36,659 bases of DNA from Candidatus Uhrbacteria bacterium GW2011_GWE2_46_68. Its GTDB lineage: Bacteria; Patescibacteriota; Patescibacteriia; UBA9934; GWF2-40-263. The position numbers and the translations under genes were made by a program. The notes beneath the pieces were generated by a model. It had not been told where the DNA came from. It searched no databases and saw nothing but the letters and a program-made list of their open reading frames with translations. Below are positions 23,319 to 30,472 of this stretch, piece by piece; within the stretch, counting starts at the first letter, position 1; every line of letters begins with the position of its first letter. Where the stretch lies: NCBI GenBank assembly GCA_001002765.1, contig LCMS01000011.1, forward strand, positions 1-36,659. The letters run 5' to 3'.

Positions 23319-24242
23319 ATGGAAGCGCGACACGTTATTATTTTGGGATCTGGTCCGGCCGGATATACCGCCGCCATTTATACCGCACGAGCCGGATTAA
23401 AACCTTTGGTGTTTGCCGGGCCGCAGCGCGGGGGACAATTGATGTGGACAACCGAGGTGGAAAATTTTCCAGGATTTCCCGAGGGAGTGATGGGGCCTGA
23501 GCTCATGGATCGCATGAGGAAACAAGCAGAACGATTTGGAGCTGAAATCGTAGATACACAAGTCGCATCAGTGAATCTTTCTTCCCATCCGTTTGTTGTA
23601 AGCGCGGGAGAGGATGCGTATGAGTCGCAAGCCTTGATTATTGCCACCGGCGCATCTGCTCGATGGCTAGGTGTTCTCGGAGAAGAGCAGTACAAAGGTA
23701 AAGGAGTTTCCGCATGCGCGACTTGTGATGGATTTTTCTTTCGTGGAAAAGACGTAGTGATTGTCGGAGGGGGAGATGCCGCGCTGGAAGAAGCAACGTT
23801 TCTTACCAAGTTTGCGACTCACGTGACGATACTGGTGCGAGGAGAGGCCTTGCGAGCTTCCAAACCCCTGCAAGAGCGTGCGCGAGGAAATGAAAAGATC
23901 ACCTTTTTGTATTACACCCAAGTGGAAGAAGTGTTGGGAGATGGAGTGAAAGTGACGGGAGTGAAAATCAAAAACAGTCAGACGCAAGAAATAAGTGAAC
24001 TTTCTGTCGGCGGATTGTTTGTCTCAATAGGTCACCAACCCAATACGGGAATGTTTGAAGGACAACTGGAACTTACCAAAGGATTTATCGTGCGAAAGCC
24101 CGACACGTCTCTCACATCGGTTCCCGGAGTGTTTGTGGCCGGAGATGTGGCGGACTGGAATTATCAACAAGCGATTACAGCCGCGGGACTCGGATGTATG
24201 GCGGCGATGGATTGCGAGGAATGGCTTGCGTCTCAAGAGTAA
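23319..24242 (+). CDS. trxB: thioredoxin reductase
   Basis: 307 residues. The FAD/NADPH flavoenzyme that keeps thioredoxin reduced. FAD-binding motif GSGPAGYTAAIYTARAG at 10-26; NADPH-binding GGGDAALEEATFL near residue 150; redox pair C133-A-T-C136 in SACATCDGFF; C-terminal FAD motif GVFVAGDVAD followed by QAITAAGLGCMAAMDCEEWL. All match low-molecular-weight TrxR. It lies three bases after trxA. A two-way terminator at 24247-24282 follows. Confidence 0.97.
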   Translation: MEARHVIILGSGPAGYTAAIYTARAGLKPLVFAGPQRGGQLMWTTEVENFPGFPEGVMGPELMDRMRKQAERFGAEIVDTQVASVNLSSHPFVVSAGEDAYESQALIIATGASARWLGVLGEEQYKGKGVSACATCDGFFFRGKDVVIVGGGDAALEEATFLTKFATHVTILVRGEALRASKPLQERARGNEKITFLYYTQVEEVLGDGVKVTGVKIKNSQTQEISELSVGGLFVSIGHQPNTGMFEGQLELTKGFIVRKPDTSLTSVPGVFVAGDVADWNYQQAITAAGLGCMAAMDCEEWLASQE

Positions 24243-24246
24243 AAAG

Positions 24247-24282
24247 AAAACCGGCTTAGTTTCATAGAACAGCCGGTTTTTT
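24247..24282. terminator. bidirectional terminator between trxB and the minus-strand metalloprotease operon
   Basis: AAAACCGGCT pairs perfectly with AGCCGGTTTT across a 14-base loop, with TTTTTT on the plus strand and TTTTCTTTTT on the minus strand. Confidence 0.8.
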
Positions 24283-24284
24283 GA

Positions 24285-25316
24285 TTACAAACGAAGTCGT
24301 CCTCCTTCATGTTCTTTGGGGTGAGGAGATATTTCGAAAGTCGGTTCGGAAACAATTTCCTGATCCATTCCTTCTCTTGCCTCGCATTGTTCACGGAGTT
24401 GCCTTCTTGCCTCGGCCACATATTCTTTTACATCTTCTTCCACAAACTCTTCATACCAACCGGATTCAGCGATGATTCTTTGCAATTCCTCATAAGGAAT
24501 TCCCCAATAATTAAGGAAAAAAGAAAGATGAGTAGAGTTTTCATTCACCACAAGTGTAGCCCACCCTTCGGCTGTTCCCATTTTGACCAATTCTTCTTCA
24601 AAGGACGAGTGACCGATTTCACCTTGCGTCTCCACATTTTGTAACATCAGATCAAGTGTAGAATATTGACGCGTCACAAACTCCTTCACACTTCCGGATA
24701 AAAAGAATTCCAACTCCTCCGATACAGTAGAAAGTAAATAAGGGAAATCCCGTTCTTCTACAATGAGTTTTTGCAATATATCGTTTTCTGACATGTTGTA
24801 AAAATTTTCCTGTGCGACAAAAGCATCCACTGCCGCAGAATGCGCTTCGTCTTCTTTATGTGCCGCTTCATGGAGTTCTATGCCATAGGTGGCTTTTCTT
24901 TTATCAGCATTTTCATCAACAAGGGAAACACACGCTTCATTAAATGCGATAAGATCTCTTCCCGATTTTCGATAGAAAGCGGCAAAGGAATAATTCGGAT
25001 CATTAAAAAGATAGACTTGTTCTTCTTCAAGTACGATATATTCTAAATTTTTTGAGGCATCATGAAGATCTTCGCAAAAGGCATGGACACCACCTTTTCC
25101 ATCCACTCCAAAGACCAGATCTTCATTGGCGACCATGGCCATTTCTTCGAGCACAGGATCAATATATTCACCCCCTTGCTGCACAAGTTCTTTTGCAAAT
25201 GCCAATTTTTCTCCTTGGGCTTTTGTGAGGTCATGGGCGCATCCTTGGTTTAGAAGAGAAGCAACCGCGCCGCAGATGACCGTATTTCGCAGGGGAGGTG
25301 TTTGTCGAGAAGGCAT
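24285..25316 (-). CDS. HExxH metalloprotease-like protein, uncharacterised
   Basis: 343 residues. The central ELHEAAHKEDEAH contains an HExxH zinc-site motif (His149, Glu150, His153). About 100 residues later GTAEGWATLVV has Glu250 in the form seen when a glutamate is the third zinc ligand. The N-terminus has a short hydrophobic stretch (TVICGAVASLLNQGC) that could be a weak lipoprotein or signal sequence, although the residues before the Cys (NQG) fit a lipobox poorly. The C-terminal 60 residues are acidic and charged. It starts two bases after the stop of the next gene upstream, itself HExxH-bearing, so the two form an operon. Family and target are unknown; zinc peptidase activity is inferred from the motif alone. 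Confidence 0.65.
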   Translation of the reverse strand: MPSRQTPPLRNTVICGAVASLLNQGCAHDLTKAQGEKLAFAKELVQQGGEYIDPVLEEMAMVANEDLVFGVDGKGGVHAFCEDLHDASKNLEYIVLEEEQVYLFNDPNYSFAAFYRKSGRDLIAFNEACVSLVDENADKRKATYGIELHEAAHKEDEAHSAAVDAFVAQENFYNMSENDILQKLIVEERDFPYLLSTVSEELEFFLSGSVKEFVTRQYSTLDLMLQNVETQGEIGHSSFEEELVKMGTAEGWATLVVNENSTHLSFFLNYWGIPYEELQRIIAESGWYEEFVEEDVKEYVAEARRQLREQCEAREGMDQEIVSEPTFEISPHPKEHEGGRLRL

Positions 25317-25318
25317 AT

Positions 25319-26515
25319 TTATTTTTTTGTTTCCACCTCTTGTATGAGTGTATAAATTTTTTCGCGCATTTTTTCCAAGCTTACATCAGGAAGATATTGA
25401 GCAAAGATTTTTTTCATGGCCTCAAAACGTTCGGGCTCACTTTTTTGAAGTTCATGGGGGAAAAGGCAGAAGAGCCGAAAATTATCAGCAAAATCATCCT
25501 CAAGACCATGGACGATTCCATAGTGGAAATAGATGTCGTCCACGTATTCTTGATTTAGATGACCGGAGCGAGCAACCGCTTTAAGAAATTGGCGACGAAT
25601 ATCTTGATCAGTCGGAGAAATGCCGGCGATGAGCGCATGTCCAAGCTCATGAAACCATGTTTGTAGGATGCTATGAATGTCTGAATGTTCGCTGATGAGA
25701 AAAAACATGGTGCGATTTTCTCGCTCAAATTTTCCCACGATTTCTTTTTGCACGGCTTGTCTGCGTTTTTTGATTTTTTTTGGTTTTCGATATCCTGTCA
25801 AAGAGATAAGACTGACTGCTTTTTGCAGGGAAGGGGGGAGGAGATCATACAAGACAGCCGCTCCTCTTGGTCCAAAAAGTTGCTCGACTTGTTCTGGCGA
25901 AACCTGATCGCCGACCACGACCTTGATGCCCCCGTTTCCCAACCATTGTTGTTCAAGTGCGCGCGCTTTTGCCACAAATTCCCGTTCAAGCGTTGCATAG
26001 GCCGCAATGTGTTTGATTTGCGGTAATGCGTTTTCTTGGAGAAAAAACCAAGTAATATCTTTTGGTGTTTGTGTGAGAAAATTTGACTCTGGGATAAGGG
26101 GGTTTGTGTGCGGACCCAACACCCAACTGGCCGCTTCGACCGCATCGGTTTTTGGAGCTTCTTTTTGAATCGCTTGTGCTTCAGACACAAAAAGTTTCCA
26201 CCGGCGATATACTTCGCCCGGTTGTTTTCTTTCCAATGTTTCCAATTCCACGATTGTCTCTGCAAGAGTTCCTTGATAGGAAATATCATCAAATAATTCC
26301 ACCAACCTCGCTCCATAGGAAGGGAGACCGGCTTCTAACATTTGCTGACTTAAGATGCCACCGGGGATCAGATGTCGGTGATGTTTTTTAATAAAAGACA
26401 AAATAGAATCCACAGTATGTTCTTGTTCTCGTATTTCATGATGAATATCTTGAAACCGTTTTTCGACTGAATCTTCTGTTTGAGTGTGAATATGTTCATG
26501 GCTTGTTTCGGTCAT
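25319..26515 (-). CDS. HExxH metalloprotease-like protein, uncharacterised
   Basis: 398 residues, no signal peptide. The first 50 residues are His/Glu-rich and helical. TWFHELGHALIAG at about 287-299 carries HELGH (His289, Glu290, His293), the best zinc-protease motif in the window, and LEDDFADNFRLFCLFPHEL starting near 338 gives a plausible third ligand (Glu339) in the E..FA..FR form common in such peptidases. A basic KKIKKRRQ patch lies near residue 246. The rest is not recognised. It is the first gene of a two-gene operon; the second gene begins two bases after its stop and is also HExxH-bearing. The extended -10 at 26530-26538 leaves almost no leader before the ATG. Confidence 0.7.
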   Translation of the reverse strand: MTETSHEHIHTQTEDSVEKRFQDIHHEIREQEHTVDSILSFIKKHHRHLIPGGILSQQMLEAGLPSYGARLVELFDDISYQGTLAETIVELETLERKQPGEVYRRWKLFVSEAQAIQKEAPKTDAVEAASWVLGPHTNPLIPESNFLTQTPKDITWFFLQENALPQIKHIAAYATLEREFVAKARALEQQWLGNGGIKVVVGDQVSPEQVEQLFGPRGAAVLYDLLPPSLQKAVSLISLTGYRKPKKIKKRRQAVQKEIVGKFERENRTMFFLISEHSDIHSILQTWFHELGHALIAGISPTDQDIRRQFLKAVARSGHLNQEYVDDIYFHYGIVHGLEDDFADNFRLFCLFPHELQKSEPERFEAMKKIFAQYLPDVSLEKMREKIYTLIQEVETKK

Positions 26516-26529
26516 AGGATGTTTTTCTT

Positions 26530-26538
26530 ATTTTAGCA
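26530..26538 (-). promoter_or_regulatory. extended -10 promoter of the metalloprotease pair
   Basis: Minus strand: TGC directly before TAAAAT (26535-26530). No clear -35. The ATG at 26515 is 14 bases downstream. Confidence 0.45.
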
Positions 26539-26584
26539 CAGCATTTCCCCTCTGCGGGTTTTTTCTTGTGTGCATAACAATCGA

Positions 26585-26613
26585 TTGAGACTCGATAAAA
26601 ATGGGCGTATTCT
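26585..26613 (+). promoter_or_regulatory. promoter of the frameshifted gene
   Basis: TTGAGA (26585-26590), a 17-base spacer, TATTCT (26608-26613), 15 bases before the ATG at 26629. It diverges from the metalloprotease promoter. A TATAAT-like overlap (TATTCTATAATC) follows. Confidence 0.65.
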
Positions 26614-26628
26614 ATAATCAACTTTTTT

Positions 26629-27847
26629 ATGAATGATTTTTTTCGACCAAGGTCGGAATTATCTACCACCCAAACGGAGGTGTGGATCCAGAACACTTCG
26701 GAAATCCTTGGCGAAGCCATCATGGATTCGGTTTCAAGTGTCCGTGATTCTCTTCCCAAAGAACACCGCGCACACTTTGAAACTTTGCGGCAAGAGATCA
26801 TTGATTTTACAAAAGCTCACGGGATTTCCAGAGAATCTCTTGGCAAGCCCGACCTCCTGCGCGAGGTGACCAGCAAACTCTCCACCCAAGATCTTGAGCG
26901 ACTCGCTCTCCTTCTTGAACGCTTTGAGCATCTTCTTATACGCAAAGAGCCAAAGGAAATCACAGATTCTTTAGAATATGTTGAAGAGTTTTATCATCTT
27001 CGCGAGCAATATACTTCTCAAGTTTCCCTTCTCGAACAAGTCCGTTCCAACTTTCGAACAAATCGCCATCCGGCTCTTTGAACGCCGTGAGACTCTCGAG
27101 ACTAAACACGACCAAGGTTTTACCAAACTTCTTCTTGTTCCCTTTGGCATGAGCCTTGATACTCTCACGGACACCCTCAAACAATTCCTTCTCAAATACA
27201 AAAGTGATGACCCTGACTTTGATCTCGATATCAATGAACCTCTCTTGGTATGGGAAGACTATCAAGGAGCAGACACGGGGGATTTTCCCAAGCTTGTCTA
27301 TGAGCCACAGTCTTTTACAAAGGATGGACATGGAGGGAAGACCAAGAGAGAGATACTTAGGGAACAAGAAGACAATCAAGATTCCTTTCCTGGCTGGATC
27401 GTTCATCTTCTCCAGCCTTCTAATCCTTCCAATTTACATTCCCCGGGCTTTGTTTCCATTCCCAGAGAAGGACGAGGAATACCTCAAGGAGATTTTGTCC
27501 CTCGACATCCCCTTGAGGCAGGTAAATCTCCCGATGAATATCTTTCCATTCTTCAAAAAGCTCAAGGTGATAAAGACTCTCCCTATCATGGTGAAACAGG
27601 CATGACTCCCGAAGACTGGATCATGGCCTTTATGATTCATTTTCAAGAAACAGGAGAACTCCTTGATGATGTATGGAACCCCAGTAACACGGAAAGTCAC
27701 TGTTTTCTTACAGGAGCTTTTTTTCCTTTTTCCGTCGTCGTGCCGGGTGCGTACTGGTGTGGTAGCTTTCATTTTGTTTCTCTTGACAAGGACGCTCCCT
27801 TAGAGATGGATTTCTACAGGGGCGTGCGTTCCTCAGTGATGATTTGA
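26629..27847 (+). pseudogene. frameshifted uncharacterised gene, paralogue of the gene at 1-512
   Basis: Two overlapping frames together make one protein of about 400 residues. The first (26629-27081) gives a helical, acidic N-terminal part that loses sense after LLEQ. The second, one base on, resumes sense at EQIAIRLFERRETLE near 27056 and runs to the TGA at 27845-27847. Its C-terminal half matches the protein at 1-512 (GWIVHLLQPSNP, DSPYHGETGMTPEDWIMA, ETGELLDD, CFLTGAFF). The break lies within an eight-base direct repeat TCGAACAA (27032-27039 and 27054-27061), whose copies are 22 bases apart; leaving out 22 bases would join LLEQ to IAIRLFERR in frame. Either a recent lesion, a sequencing error or programmed frameshifting. 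Function unknown. Confidence 0.7.
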
Positions 27848-27872
27848 TTCTCGACCTTTAATTCGCTAATTC
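27844..27872 (+). promoter_or_regulatory. promoter of the glutamate dehydrogenase gene
   Basis: TTGATT (27844-27849), a 17-base spacer, TAATTC (27867-27872) preceded by CGC. The -35 overlaps the stop codon of the previous gene; the ATG at 27904 is 31 bases downstream. Confidence 0.55.
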
Positions 27873-27903
27873 CACGCAGTTTGTTGCGCGGAGACCCATT
27901 CCT

Positions 27904-29127
27904 ATGTCTAATCCTTTTGAGAATGCACTTTCACAATTACGTCGTGCCAAGGCAGTTCAAGATTTTCCTGAAGATTTTCTTACGCGTTTTTCCACGCCCG
28001 ACCGTGAGATCCATATTTCCATTCCCGTGCGAATGGATGACGGATCTCTCAAAATTTTTGAAGGCTATCGGGTGCAACACAATAATGCGCGCGGGCCCTA
28101 TAAAGGGGGCATTCGTTATCATCAAGATACGGATATTGCCGAGGTAAAAGCTCTTGCGCTTTGGATGGCGCTGAAGTGCGCGGTTGCCAATATCCCCATG
28201 GGAGGGGGTAAGGGAGGTGTAACAGTGAATCCAAAAAATTTATCCGATCGGGAGTTGGAGGCTTTATCGCGCGGGTGGATTCAAAAACTCGTAGATGTGA
28301 TCGGTCCCAAAAAAGATGTCCCGGCCCCTGATGTGAATACCAATCCAAAAATAATGGCATGGATGGTGGATGAATATGGAAAGATGACCGGAGATACTTC
28401 CGGTGCTGTGATTACAGGAAAGCCCATTGATCATGGTGGATCTGAAGGTCGTGGGACAGCCACCGCACAAGGAGGATTTTATGTGTTTGAAGCATTGCAA
28501 GAAAAATTGGGTTTACCTGAAGTGTGTCGTGTGAGTGTACAAGGGTGCGGGAATGCCGGACAAATTGCGGCGCGTCTTTGGGAACAGGCAGGTCATAAGA
28601 TTGTGGCGATTTCCGATTCGCGTGGCGCACTGGCGAATCAAGAAGGGCTTGATAGAGAGGCGGTCATCGCTCATAAAGAAGCTACAGGATCTTTGAGCGG
28701 TTTTGCGGGAGCCAAAGAAATCACCAATGAAGAATTATTAGCCGTGCCTTGTGATGTTTTGATCCCGGCCGCACTGGAAAATCAGATCCGTGGAGACAAT
28801 GCCGATCGTGTGGGAGCCAAGGTGGTGTTTGAACTAGCTAATGGTCCCACGACTCCGGAGGCGGATGATATTTTGTTTGCAAAAGGGATTTTGGTTGTCC
28901 CTGATATTTTGGCAAACTCAGGTGGGGTTACGGTTTCCACATTTGAGTGGGAACAGAATCTTAAAAATGAACATTGGACCGAGGAGGAAGTATTCATCAA
29001 ACTCAAAGAGATTATGGAGCGAGAGGCTTTGGGGATTTATGAAAAGTCCCAAGCGCTTCATACCGATTTACGTCGTGCCGCTTTCAGCATCGCTATTGAA
29101 CGGATCGCAAAAGCCATGGGGATGTAA
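27904..29127 (+). CDS. Glu/Leu/Phe/Val dehydrogenase family protein, probable glutamate dehydrogenase
   Basis: 407 residues, the size of hexameric bacterial and archaeal GDH of about 45 kDa. It converts glutamate and NAD(P)+ to 2-oxoglutarate and ammonia, reversibly. Substrate domain: VQHNNARGPYKGGIRYH, then MALKCAVANIPMGGGKGGV with the catalytic Lys in GGGKGG, and VPAPDVNTNPKIMAWMVDEY. Nucleotide domain: SVQGCGNAGQIAARL (family GxGNVG), then VLIPAALENQI and FELANGPTTPEAD, then ILANSGGVTVSTFEWEQN. All are in place, so it should be active; glutamate is the likely substrate but the family includes others. GGAG lies about 11 bases before the ATG. Terminator at 29135-29168. Confidence 0.95.
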   Translation: MSNPFENALSQLRRAKAVQDFPEDFLTRFSTPDREIHISIPVRMDDGSLKIFEGYRVQHNNARGPYKGGIRYHQDTDIAEVKALALWMALKCAVANIPMGGGKGGVTVNPKNLSDRELEALSRGWIQKLVDVIGPKKDVPAPDVNTNPKIMAWMVDEYGKMTGDTSGAVITGKPIDHGGSEGRGTATAQGGFYVFEALQEKLGLPEVCRVSVQGCGNAGQIAARLWEQAGHKIVAISDSRGALANQEGLDREAVIAHKEATGSLSGFAGAKEITNEELLAVPCDVLIPAALENQIRGDNADRVGAKVVFELANGPTTPEADDILFAKGILVVPDILANSGGVTVSTFEWEQNLKNEHWTEEEVFIKLKEIMEREALGIYEKSQALHTDLRRAAFSIAIERIAKAMGM

Positions 29128-29134
29128 AAAAAGG

Positions 29135-29168
29135 AACACCGACCAAAAATATTTGGCCGGTGTTTTTT
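29135..29168 (+). terminator. intrinsic terminator of the glutamate dehydrogenase gene
   Basis: AACACCG.CCAAA, short loop, TTTGG.CGGTGTT followed by TTTT; one mismatch. Confidence 0.9.
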
Positions 29169-29193
29169 ATTTCTTTCCGGAATCAACACAGTA

Positions 29194-29398
29194 TGGCGTC
29201 AGGTCGGACTTTGGACTTTTTTCAAAGAAGTCCAAAGATTTTCAATGAAGATTTGACTTCAGATTGATAATAACAATAAGACAATTTTATCTGCTTAAAA
29301 AATAAATACATGAGTGTTTTACAAGTGTTTGTGTATATTTTTGTGTCACGGTATCTATACGTTGAGATATAAAAAGTCCAAAGTCCGACCTGACACCA
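29194..29398. mobile_element. MITE or REP-doublet-like element, 205 bp with 28-bp inverted termini
   Basis: The left end (29194-29221) starts TGGCGTCAGGTCGGAC and continues with a TTTGGACTTTTT segment; the right end (29371-29398) is its inverted copy, ending GTCCGACCTGACACCA. 27 of 28 positions match; the single difference is a C/T at the fourth base. The interior is AT-rich and non-coding. Just inside the left end TTTGGACTT can pair with AAGTCCAAA at 29230-29238, giving a second hairpin. No target-site duplication is evident, which fits IS200/IS605- or REP-type movement in trans better than a DDE transposon. The element fills most of the 353-base gap between the glutamate dehydrogenase and phosphatase genes, which otherwise holds a terminator and a promoter. 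Confidence 0.75.
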
Positions 29399-29418
29399 AA
29401 ACCACATCATTCACTGTC

Positions 29419-29447
29419 TTGCCTCAAATATTTTTTTCCTTTACACT
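29419..29447 (+). promoter_or_regulatory. promoter of the PP2C-type phosphatase gene
   Basis: TTGCCT (29419-29424), a 17-base spacer, TACACT (29442-29447), 33 bases before the GTG start. The -10 is the same as that of infB. Confidence 0.65.
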
Positions 29448-29480
29448 CTCGCATATCGTTCTTTTTCTGCCGGAGGTTTC

Positions 29481-30380
29481 GTGGCTGAAGCAACATCTCT
29501 TTCTGCTCAACCCCTTCCCGCTGATTTTTTTTCCGGATCCGGATGGTCTGCATTTTCCCTACGAGGGGAAGGACATGTCAGGAAGAATCTTCCCAATCAA
29601 GATGGTATTCTTTTCCTCCCATCGTTTTTAGGGGAAAGCGGTCGCACCCTTTTTGTCCTTTGCGATGGGCATGGGCGAGACGGACACCTTTGTGTACAGC
29701 AATTGCTGGATCAACTCTACGGAGCTTTGCTAGATTTCTCATATGCACAAGATCCTTCCAAGGCTCTGAAAGAATTTTGTCGATCGCAAGATCGCTATCT
29801 TGAGGATCGTTTGTTTCATGGAGGTACAACCCTTGTTGTGGCAGACGTTTCTCCGCAAAGGATTCTTATTGCTCATGTGGGAGACAGTCGTGCTACCTTG
29901 GTTACCTCTCATCATCGCATGGCTGATCTGACGGTAGACCATCATGTAAGCCGTATTCCTCCACAAGAGCTTGAAGCGTTGCAAAGGCGTGGAGGCATGG
30001 TGGCGGCGATCGGCAAAAAACGAACCCCTTTTCTTTGCGCAGTCGAAGAAGATTCCAGGTACATCGATATCCATACTCTTACGACATATCGCAGTATTGG
30101 TGACTATCATTTTGGTCGCGCACCTTCTCCCGTTCCTGATGTTCAACCATTTTCCTGGGACCAACTGCTCCAAAGTACCCATCTGCTTTTGTGGAGTGAT
30201 GGAGCTTGTGGTGCGATAAACGAGGCAGCACTTTCCTCATCTGTTATTCGACGCATCTTTCATCCATCGAGTATTGAGGAGATTTCCCTGCGTCTACGCG
30301 AGGAGATCATCCGTGCCGAACCTTTTGATGATGCCACCGCCATGGTTGTAGATCTTTCATTTTTTCGTCCGCCTTCTTAG
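29481..30380 (+). CDS. PP2C-type serine/threonine protein phosphatase (PPM family)
   Basis: 299 residues. The start is the GTG at 29481, with CGGAGG four bases upstream. PPM phosphatases remove phosphate from Ser/Thr using two Mn or Mg ions. Motifs in order: KNLPNQDG (metal-binding Asp41), VLCDGHGRDGH (Asp62; family DGHGG), GGTTLVVADV, AHVGDSRATLV, LTVDHHVSRI, TYRSIGDYHF (family RxxGDxxxK), LLLWSDGACGAI (metal-binding Asp) and DDATAMVVDLSF at the end. No membrane segment or sensory domain is visible, so it is a soluble catalytic protein. No matching Ser/Thr kinase is in the window. Terminator at 30397-30421. Confidence 0.92.
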   Translation: MAEATSLSAQPLPADFFSGSGWSAFSLRGEGHVRKNLPNQDGILFLPSFLGESGRTLFVLCDGHGRDGHLCVQQLLDQLYGALLDFSYAQDPSKALKEFCRSQDRYLEDRLFHGGTTLVVADVSPQRILIAHVGDSRATLVTSHHRMADLTVDHHVSRIPPQELEALQRRGGMVAAIGKKRTPFLCAVEEDSRYIDIHTLTTYRSIGDYHFGRAPSPVPDVQPFSWDQLLQSTHLLLWSDGACGAINEAALSSSVIRRIFHPSSIEEISLRLREEIIRAEPFDDATAMVVDLSFFRPPS

Positions 30381-30396
30381 GCACACATACGCGAAG

Positions 30397-30421
30397 CGTA
30401 CCTCTCATGGTACGTTTTTTT
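30397..30421 (+). terminator. intrinsic terminator of the phosphatase gene
   Basis: CGTACC, a TCTCAT loop, GGTACG, then TTTTTTT. Confidence 0.85.
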
Positions 30422-30434
30422 GTTCAAAACTTTT

Positions 30435-30463
30435 TTGATCCGACCCTCCGTCCGTGTTACCAT
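30435..30463 (+). promoter_or_regulatory. promoter of leuS and the downstream run
   Basis: TTGATC (30435-30440), a 17-base spacer, TACCAT (30458-30463). The leuS ATG starts ten bases after the -10, so the mRNA would be leaderless or nearly so. Confidence 0.65.
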
Positions 30464-30472
30464 CTTGTGCGT

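Noticed and set aside
29222-29410. 62-codon minus-strand frame inside the inverted-end element
   Set aside because: It crosses the right inverted terminus, is rich in Tyr/Lys/Cys as expected of random AT-rich DNA, and has no start signal.
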